From: Dysidea avara
Lineage: Eukaryota; Porifera; Demospongiae; Dictyoceratida; Dysideidae
Direction of reading: 5' to 3'
Assembly (NCBI RefSeq): GCF_963678975.1
Contig: NC_089276.1
Coordinates: 33,045,716-33,109,715, forward strand
DNA: 64,000 bases
The position numbers and the translations under genes are program-made. Of the stretch, positions 56,075 to 64,000 are shown piece after piece. Position 1 is the first letter of the stretch; every line of letters starts with the position of its first letter. Below the pieces are notes generated by a model. It was not told where the DNA came from. It made no database searches and saw nothing but the letters and a program-made list of their open reading frames with translations.

Positions 56075-58535
56075 TTATTGTTTGTTGCTGTGTGCTCTAT
56101 TATATTCTGTTGTTGCTTTCTTTGCAGATTTGACCACTGCTGCTGAAGGGTTGTATTTATGGCAAGGCTCTGATTTAGCCAACTTGATTGTTAAAATGCT
56201 TGATAGTGTGCCATCAAGTTTCAGACTTGGCCTGAATTTAGTTTTATTTTTTGTTACCATGCTGAATACCCTTTCTTCCTCTGCATTGGAATGGGGCAGT
56301 GTAAGTATGAGAAGTGCCACAGAAGCCAGCCTTTTGAATGAGAATGCTCTATCAGGGGTTTTTAGTGTTTTTAAATAAGCCCACAAAATATCCATTCGGT
56401 AGTACTTTGTTTCTGAATCATCATAAACTACAGCAGTCTCCCAAACGTGTCCAGGAATTGCTGAATTTGTGAGCATTTGAAACTGCAGGAATTCATCTTC
56501 AAGTTTTGTCAATTCAGATGCATCTGAAGCATAGGGTAGTAGTGTTTGAAACCTAAAGATACGCATATCTTTGTGTTTACTATACATAGTAACCAACCTT
56601 GAAATAAAGTATGCCAATTGTGATACATTGGAGGATTCCGCTTCACGTTCAAGATTGACAAAAGTAGCATTTTCAAGAACTGGATCCTTAACAGGGAGAT
56701 GCTCCAGAGCATACTGGGTAGCAGTGACAAAAAATTTCCTTGCTGCTTTGTAGAACACTGTTTCTTTCCGTTTATCAACGTCTCCTTCATCTAAAAGTTT
56801 GTTTAATAGCTGCCTTGTCATTATGCCAACAAACAGTGCATCATCTACAAGAAAAATATACCAGACTTCTCCATAGGGAGTAATTAAACCAACTTACCTT
56901 TTAGTTGATTTTCAGCATTTGCATAGGCAACACTGGTTATGCCTGCTTCAGAAGTTTCTTCGGCAGCTTTGATGATGCTGACTTTAATAAATCGACTTAA
57001 TAGCTTTTTAAGAAAGCTCTTCATTTGGTCTGATATGACACAGATAATGGGATCTTCTCGTTGCAAGAATTTATTAAATTCAACAAATATTTGTACTGAT
57101 GATGCATAAAACATCAGATAAACTTCTGTCATTGGATCAGCATACCATACTTTCAAACGCTGAAATCTTGCCTGTGAGTAATCTATTGAAGGGAAAGAAA
57201 AATATTAATGACATACATACGTATTATATATATCACTACATACACCTTCTGAGAGGAAGTGGGACTTCAAGCCAGCATATTGCTTCAATGTCCTGGTAAC
57301 TGCTTGATCTAGACTCAGCCATCTGGTGCTAACATGCTTAAGTATCCGCCTATACTCGACATCACAAAAGTTGCAGTATTCGGCCAGCTCATTCTTCCTC
57401 TTTGTACTCTTATCAAAATAATAAAAGTTGTCGATCAGAAGATCTTCAACATCAAACCTGGTTATCTGAAAGTAGTACTTGCTAAATACCAATACCAATA
57501 ATTATATCTACCTTGGCAAACTCCTCTGATGCCTTCATACATGTATTATGCACAATATGGCAAGGACAACCCATGAAATATATGGCTGAGTTTTTTGCAA
57601 GTGCACGGGATCTGATGGAGTTTCTTATGCCCATGTTTACTGAAGTGTTGTCAACACAAGTTCCCACACAGTTACTCCAAGGTATTTCGTTTGCTTGCAA
57701 AACCTCATCCATTTTGTTAAAGATAGTTTCTGCTGTCCCAGCCGCCTTACCTACATTCATATCATTTTTACAATATAATATTTTAGCTATATAGAATGCC
57801 TGATGTATACCTGTTGTAGTACACATATCAAGAAACCTTGTTACAATCATCCCTTGACTTGCGTCAAACATTTTCACCGTAATGGGATTCATCTTCTGCA
57901 CACCCGAGTCATTTGATCCATCAATAGCAATTGAAAAGGGATTTGATTTCATTGACTCCACTAGAGCTGATTTAAAGTGGGGAGCTAGGGAACCATTCAC
58001 AATACAGGTGGTTTTGGTACTAGCTGAGGCATAGGCTTTAGCTGTTACACTGTCTGGAAAAATGTCCTTTAGCAGTGGACTCAAATGGTCAGCAAAAGAA
58101 AGAGGAATATTATGCTGTACCAACGCATTGGCTACTTTTACCTCTGCTCTAGTAGTCTAGAAGCATGCAAAGGAAGAGAAGGCTTAAATATACACATTAG
58201 AGGCAACTTCAAACCTTTTCAGTAGATGAAGATGGAAATGATAATGGGGAAACATGTTGCACTGCATCACAATTTTTCTTGTGTTGAGTTGACTCGATAT
58301 GGCGGGTAACATCTCTTTCCCCTTGGTGAGCGCAAGATGATGCCTTAAAGCAAACTGTGCATTGAAACATGTGTGGATTATCTCTCACTGGAACTATAAA
58401 TGGCCATTTCTTCTGCCATACTGCCTGAAACCTTGATTTGTATGTGTGGGCACCACCATACTTCTTGTCTTCTCTAGGTCGCTTTGGAGAAGGTGGACCA
58501 GTATCTTCATCATCAGATAGAGTAATAATTTCCAT
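56075..58535 (-). CDS. hAT-family transposase with BED zinc finger, open reading frame intact
   Basis: Five exons in consistent phase: 58215-58535, 57512-58156, 57246-57465, 56898-57182 and 56075-56844, giving 746 residues with no lesion. The N-terminus is acidic (MEIITLSDDEDTGPP). The BED finger lies at ~37-90 (WQKKWPF, CTVC, a G-ERDVTRH-x4-H pattern). The RNase H-fold catalytic core has candidate residues D186 (FSIAIDGSND) and D276 (CVDNTSVN). The C-terminal hATC dimerisation region carries LPHSNAEEERVFS with the catalytic Glu at about 679-681. hAT transposases cut and paste their element with 8-bp target duplications. The gene faces the Mutator-YqaJ gene head-to-head across 263 bp. Intact frame and canonical introns suggest recent activity. 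Confidence 0.92.
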
Positions 58536-58798
58536 GCTGATTTATCAAAAAATACACGCGGTTTAGGCACACGTGCGTTACGTTTGATCACGTGATGCAT
58601 TTGATCACGTGATGCCACTTGTAACGGCTGTTTTGTTATTGCTGAAGACAAGGACTAGGGTTTGTGAACTTGTGTTGATTTTGCGTGAGTTCTGAGGTGT
58701 TGTGAGTGAGAGAGTGAGGTTTTGCTTTAATGAGTGAGACTCACGCAGAATGCGTGAGAGTTGAGAGGTCTACGACTTATTTAAATAATACTTCTATA
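58536..58798. promoter_or_regulatory. Shared upstream region of two divergent transposon genes
   Basis: The 263 bp between the two start codons contain two copies of TGATCACGTGATGC (58588-58612), each with the palindrome GATCACGTGATC or a close variant, and a nearby CACACGTGCG. GAGTGAG repeats and CTCACGCAG words follow at 58700-58760. Bidirectional promoter use is inferred from the layout. Confidence 0.5.
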
Positions 58799-61511
58799 AT
58801 GGGTAGTACGTCTCGAAGGCAAAAGCGAACAAAGTGACGAGTTATTACAGCTAGCAGGAACGCTATAAATGAGAGGTGGAACAAAACGAAGTGTTGCACA
58901 AGTGAAGCTCCAGGTGAGACTCTTCCGTTGTGTATCATACAGCCATGCTAGAATTTCTTTTAAATAAGGAATGTATTTTAAAATAATTATAATTCAATTT
59001 CTTACATACACTTTAAATATATTTCAAAATATTCATTCTTGTAGTAACAAGTGCCACTCCTACCGAAGACCACAGCTCACACAGCCAGTATCCACCAACT
59101 AGCTCTGAACACATTACCAAAAGCACAATTTCAGAGGTGCCTGTAGGTCAACCACCAACTTCAAGTACATCACACCTGGCTGGTAGTAGAATTATCAACC
59201 TGAAAAAGTTACATGATGCCATTCATACCATTACACAACACACCCTCTCCTGTCAATCTCCAGTCGAACTCATCAGAGAAGTATATAGGAGAGGACTTGG
59301 TAGTACATTGCTTGCCAGGTGCAACAAGTGTAATAAGGAAATTGTGTTCAAGACCTGCAACAAAGTAGAGTTACAAACACCAGAAGGGACTATCAGGTCT
59401 ACTTACGAAGCTAATGCAGCTGCTGTGATGGGACAGATGTCAGTAGGTGGTGGTCATAGCAACCTTGAGGAGGTTATGTGTACCATTGGAGTTCCTTCAA
59501 TATCCAAGCCAACATTCATCGACATCGAGAGGCTCTTGGGATCAGCTTTTGAGGACTACTTGAATGAACTCATGTTGGAAGCTGGAAGAGAAGAGAGAGA
59601 ATTAGCAATACAAACAATCAATACCATCATGATATACCAGCTATTACTGTAATAGTTGATGGAGGATGGTCCAAAAGGTCCCACGGGCATTCCTACAATG
59701 CGAATTCTGGAGTAGGAGTCATATTTGGTGCTGCTACCAAAAAGCTTCTGTACATAGATGTAAAAAACAAGTATTGTGCAGTATGCTCTATAGCACACAA
59801 GAAACATAGCAAACCACCTGATCACAAATGCTTTAAAAACTGGTGGGGATCATCTACATCTATGGAATCAGATATTATTGCCACAGGATTTAGACAATCT
59901 GAGAGTATGCACGGTCTTCGATATACAGAAGTAATTGGAGATGGAGACAGTTCTGTTCTTCACACCATACAAACAACAGTTAAGTCATATGGCAGAGATG
60001 TTGAGAAGGTGGAGTGTGCAAATCACGCTGTTAAGTGTTTTCGGGGCCGACTAGAGCAGTTAGCAAAGGACTTTCCATCTTTCTGTGGACGAGGTCGTCT
60101 AACCAAATCTGTCATTATGAAAATCACACATGGTGCAAGGTGTGCTATTCGGAACCACTCTAAAACCAACAGCATCACAAAGCTACGAAATGATCTTCGA
60201 GCAGGTCCAAAGCACTATTTAGGATACCACAAAGATTGTGATCCATCTTGGTGTTCAGAAGCTGCAAAAGAAACACCAGTCAGTGTTAATCTGCATGACT
60301 TGCCACCTAACCTTCTCTTTGAGATAGATCGAGCTGGTGACCGTCTGGTAAACAAAGCAGCTCAGCTCATCAGCAACAGCACAACCAACTTGAGTGAATG
60401 CTACATGTCGATCAGAGCAAAGATGGATGGTGGAAAGCAAGTTAACAGGATTCAGTCAGGATCATTCCAGCATCGTTGCATGACAGCAGGATTGTCCATG
60501 ATTTTAGGTCCAGGATGGATTGAGACCACTTGGAAGTGCCTGTTTGGATCCTGCTCAACTATCACTGAGACATTTTCAAACCGTCGTAAACGTAAACATG
60601 AGCGTGACACCCAGAGAAAGTCTTCAGATGCATACAAGAAAGCCAGAATTGAAAAGCGATACCATCTCACACCAGCTATTACTGATAAAGATTATGGGCC
60701 AGAAGCAATCACTCCAATCAACTCCAGTCAAGACGAGCTGCGGCTTATCTGCAACGAATACCTAACATCTTTACAAGTCACAGTGGAACAGGCTACTGAA
60801 CTCACGAGAGAAACTGTGGACCAAGATCCATCCCTCAACAGTCTATGGCAGCAGCTCAGAAGACCACGCCTGACTGCATCTGCATTTGGCACTGTAATAA
60901 AACGTCGTAAAAACTTTGAAAAACTAGTAGAAACCATCTTGTACAAACCACCTCCAGGTACAATTCCAGCACTAGAATGGGGACGATCACATGAAGACAC
61001 CGCAAGGCAGTGGTATGTGACTCACATGACCAAGCAGTTTGGTCCATCATACCAAGTCAGTAGAACTGGTATCCATATAAGTACAACGCATCCGTGGTTG
61101 GCTGCTTCTCCTGATGGTGTTGTTGAAGATCCTACCCAGGCTGAAGGAAGACGATTCGGTCTATTAGAAATAAAATGTCCATATTCTGGGAGAACAATGA
61201 CGCCTGAAGTCGCATGCCAGGAAGTTAACCAGTTTTGTAGTTCTTTAACAGATGGTCAAGTCATGCTAAAGAAAACACACAACTACTATTACCAAGTGCA
61301 AGGCCAATTAGAAATTACACAGTTACCCTGGTGTGACTTTCTTATCTGGACACCACAAGGAACATCTTTACAGCGAATTGAACGCGATGAAAAACTCTGG
61401 ACAACGGTGTATCCCAAGCTAAGATCCTTCTACAGAGAATACCTACTTCCAGAGATAGCTGATCCAGTGTTTAGTAGTTGCCAACCAATTCGGCGCCTTG
61501 AGTCACATTGA
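58799..61511 (+). CDS. Mutator-like transposase domain fused to YqaJ nuclease (two lesions)
   Basis: Exon 1 spans 58799-58913 (MGSTSRRQKRTK, in-frame TGA at 58835, then RVITASRNAINE) and exon 2 spans 59045-61511 (phase 1 junction). The first half matches the Mutator-like transposase domain found in invertebrate YqaJ proteins: CNKCNKEI, IVDGGWSKRSHGHSYNANSG, CAVCSIAHKKH, IGDGDSSVLHT, VECANHAVKCFR. The second half is a YqaJ/lambda-exonuclease-type PD-(D/E)XK nuclease: LEWGRSHEDTARQW, AASPDGVVED, LLEIKCPYS, YYYQVQGQLEIT. Between ~59605 and 59630 the frame must shift by one base to join the halves (QTINT to YHHDIPAITVIV); an unseen mini-intron is the alternative. The 59862-61511 part is a clean 549-codon frame. 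Probably element-encoded and now damaged. Confidence 0.85.
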
Positions 61512-62510
61512 ACAGTATAATACATAAATTATATTTTTGTACACAACCTTAACGACAAATATTTATTATGTTATTACTGTATAAAATCATACTTATACAT
61601 ACTGTAACTCATACCTGATTTATTGGCAAACATCACATAAACCTTGAGAAGAATTTCCAGATGCGTTGACATGAGATGCATTGTCAGACAAATTTTCTTA
61701 TGAATGCTAGCTAAAGACCTAGCATGTATACTTCCAGTTGCAGCGAGACACAACTAACACGTTTCAGTGGTGTATCGCCTGTAATAATAACAGTGAAGTT
61801 GTAGTACACCGACATTGTCCAGCTTCCAAAACTAAAGTGACAGAGACAACAAATAGAAGAGCCGGCATTGACCACGCTTTATCTCATGATCAAAGGTAAG
61901 AGTTGCTCGTCAAGTATATCAGACCATAAATGGTCCACCGTTTTCAAGTCGTAAACACCATCGTTAATCACTGAACACGAGGTTGCGAATTTAATAGAAA
62001 CGTGTGTTGGTGATGCAGTATACTACGTAATTCCGCGCAATGCATTCTTGAAACTTCTTCGATTTTCCAATCAACTTTGTTGCCAAAGCAATTGTCAGAA
62101 TCGGTTATAAAGTTTTATTGTAGAAGATCGAAGGTATGTGAATGTGCACGCGTATCGTCGTAGTGATCCGAACTTGTGAGTGCAGTGTTTTTCGGTCCAA
62201 GTTTCCGAGCTCTCTTTTCGCTTCCACCTTTAGCTGATTCACAATCAAACTCTAAATACGCAGAAACATACACACCATGAAAAGAAAGTCAGTACTAGGA
62301 TATGGGCCCCGTAATGGTTGGCGTGATGGAATAAAGTTGCGCCATTCATCCTACTATAAAATCGTTCTTGAACCTTCGCCGTTTGTGATGTGCTACAACA
62401 ACAGTGCAGAACAGCCCATTTTCTTAGTGCTTATTTAGGTAGCGAAACTAAATTCGATAATAACTTGGAAATCACAGGATATTTGAAATTTAATTAATTG
62501 AGTGGGCGGA
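61512..62510. other. Non-coding right part of the hAT-type element
   Basis: AT-rich sequence after the Mutator-YqaJ stop. I see no exon with splice support and no further domain. Confidence 0.45.
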
Positions 62511-62650
62511 CACTTGACCGCCACCTTAAATATACTTGGTAACAATGTTTCTAGTAATCTTACAGCAATATCGCGATAGTAAGCTGTAATTATCATATCG
62601 CGATGATTTTTTGATCGTGAGTATTGAAATATTGATATTATCACTCAGCA

Positions 62651-63189
62651 CTAAAAATTTTATCACGTGAAAATTTATGTGTGTCCTACAAACTTTAACT
62701 CACTTTAAAAATTAGTGTGGCTCCTGGTGTGTGATAGTATTGTAGGCATATATAGACTTCACTTACAAACAGTATTACACATTCCCAATTTTAAAGTGGG
62801 CGTGGCTCGCGAATGAAGCTGGACTACTGTAAGACTATAGACTACCGATAGCTATACCTCGTAGAGAGATTGCCGCTACTGTGTTACTTTGTTCAGACAC
62901 GCTTTAGCAATCTGTACGATGATTGAAGTAAATATCAATGCAGTAGCTGTGTGGTTGAGAACAAAATTTTTTTGAATCAAGCAACAGTAATCCGTGAAAT
63001 TCAAAATGCAAAAATTATGGGCTAAGAGGCATCCGTGAAATTTAAAATGTGAAAATCCTGACTAAGGACATAACCGTGAAATACACATACCGTGAAAATT
63101 TCAGGGTATACAGTAACTGATCACAAGACACACGGAAACAAACTACATAATTTAGAAGAAGTTCAGTTATTAGCCATTTTCACTAAACA
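62651..63189. other. Intergenic, CCGTGAAA repeats
   Basis: Contains several spaced CCGTGAAAT words (62990-63100) similar to 53580-53650, where GCCGTGAAATTTTTAG occurs; probably another degraded repeat. No gene seen. Confidence 0.4.
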
Positions 63190-63790
63190 TGCACACGGTA
63201 GTGTGTCATGTGGTCCAAGAAGCCGGCACACCACACTGTGGGTATATTGACAGGAAGAAAGAAAACATGATATTCATACATAGTGATCCCTTATCCGATT
63301 GGAATCAATTTAGTTGTAGAGTACGTTGCCAAATGTTAAGGGAACAGTCCAAGCCATCTCCAATGTATGAACAGCCAAAGTTCTGGTCTTTTTCCTACTT
63401 TTCTGCAAATTTAACCATAAAACACAAATGTGTAGCTACTCCAATCAAGCTGAAGTTTAGCACACTTAAAGGGGTTATTAAAGTGAATCTCGGTACCATT
63501 TTGGTGGAAATCTATTCAAGATTCATGGATTAATGATCAATTATTTACATAAAATAAGATCAAACTTCTGTCATGCCAAACGTCTGTCAAACTTTTACAT
63601 ATCCATAACTCGATGGTGGTTGCTCCTATCATCTTGCAGCAACAAGTTCCATTGAATTTGTCTTTACATTTTCTATCAGGCCATAGTTTTCTATCAGGTC
63701 ATATATGACTCACATAAGTAAACCCACAATTGAAATTAAATACGTGCTAAGAATTTTGAAACACAGAGATGTGGCTTGTAGTTGTTCATT
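63190..63790. repeat. Dispersed repeat, copy B of the 4568 family
   Basis: Begins ACACGGTAGTGTGTCATGTG and aligns with 4568-5060 in the same orientation (AAGAAGCCGGC, TATATTGACAGGAAGAA, TAACTC near the end). The 114-codon frame is a decayed version of the frame visible in copy A. It lacks the minisatellite that follows copy A. Confidence 0.78.
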
Positions 63791-64000
63791 GCTTCATTAC
63801 AAGTAAGCCACTGTAGCTACAGTGTTTATTTAACCCTCTCCAAGTAGCCCAGTGAACAGATTGTGAACAAACTTTTGATCAATGTACGTATGGTTTTAGG
63901 GTATAAGAATTAAATTACCCGTCACTATGCGTACCCATATTGTTTGAACACGCATTTCCCAAATGTTCTTTGCAGGTTTAAGGGTTAAATGAACACTGTA

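Larger units (their letters stand above)
54815..62650. mobile_element. Probable large hAT-type element carrying two transposon proteins
   Basis: The left border zone (54815-54895) reads CACTATCACGATAGG, then repeated CACGATACGATAATAT, then GATAATTACA. The right border zone, inverted from ~62650, reads TAGTGCTGAGTGATAATATC, then CACGATC, then ATATGATAATTACAG. TATCGATA-type ends of this kind are common in hAT elements. Both ends also carry TTAAGGTGGCGGTCAAG (55248 and inverted at 62512-62529) and a GTGGGCGG word with AATTAATT. A clean 8-bp target duplication was not found, so exact ends are uncertain. The interior holds the hAT transposase and the Mutator-YqaJ gene. Confidence 0.5.

Noticed and set aside
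63189..63533. 114-codon plus frame MHTVVCHVVQEAG as a gene
   Set aside because: It is part of a dispersed repeat also found at 4568, where the corresponding frame is broken; annotated as a repeat.

Overview
The window is animal nuclear DNA: AT-rich, intron-bearing and packed with transposable elements. The best guess is a demosponge. The main reasons are a very large NLR gene (death domain, NACHT ATPase, several dozen ribonuclease-inhibitor-type LRRs), an intron-rich EXOSC10 gene with short introns, and the mix of hAT-like MITEs, Mutator-YqaJ proteins and a Ulp1-bearing MULE. The sponge assignment is inferred from memory of these families; the eukaryotic and metazoan nature is read directly from the splice structure and domains. 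Nothing bacterial, no operon, no CRISPR array and no clear stand-alone tRNA or rRNA gene was seen.

Layout. 1-4025 (-): 5' part of EXOSC10, the nuclear exosome exonuclease; nine exons are resolved with consistent phases and the gene runs off the left edge. 4568-8315: a dispersed repeat, also present at 63190, followed by a ~3 kb minisatellite of ~31-bp units. 8514-8840: a nearly perfect 159-bp-arm foldback. 9392-16109: a complete MULE-type transposon bounded by a 10-bp target duplication, encoding one fused protein (FAR1 zinc domain, DDE transposase, SWIM, PHD, Ulp1 protease, C-terminal zinc finger) broken by one frameshift and one stop. 16300-23200: nested MITEs, two inverted arrays of a 21-bp satellite and dispersed repeats. 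23242-24810 (+): a type II membrane protein that may be a glycosyltransferase. 25000-36600: MITEs with readable 8-bp target duplications, a Ty3/gypsy relic, tRNA-derived SINEs and palindromes. 36667: an orphan MAP3K5-like kinase exon. 37375-39168: a dead CR1/L2-like LINE. 39200-43920: a MITE, palindromes and dispersed repeats.

44143-53459 (-): the NLR gene. Its long exon encodes the NACHT and LRR array and an upstream exon encodes a death domain; its first exon was not found and its intron is invaded by repeats. 53668-54802: a ~1.1 kb foldback element with ~420-bp arms. 54815-62650: a probable large hAT-type element with an open five-exon BED-finger hAT transposase (-) and, head-to-head across 263 bp, a Mutator-YqaJ fusion protein (+) carrying two lesions. 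62650-64000: intergenic DNA and a second copy of the 4568 repeat.

Only EXOSC10, the membrane protein and the NLR look like host genes. The rest is a layered record of transposition in which several insertions can be ordered by nesting. The most unusual signals are the complete MULE-Ulp1 element, the divergent hAT/Mutator-YqaJ pair, and a short paired motif (core CTCTAATAGAG) that recurs at about a dozen loci and sits inside several otherwise different MITEs.
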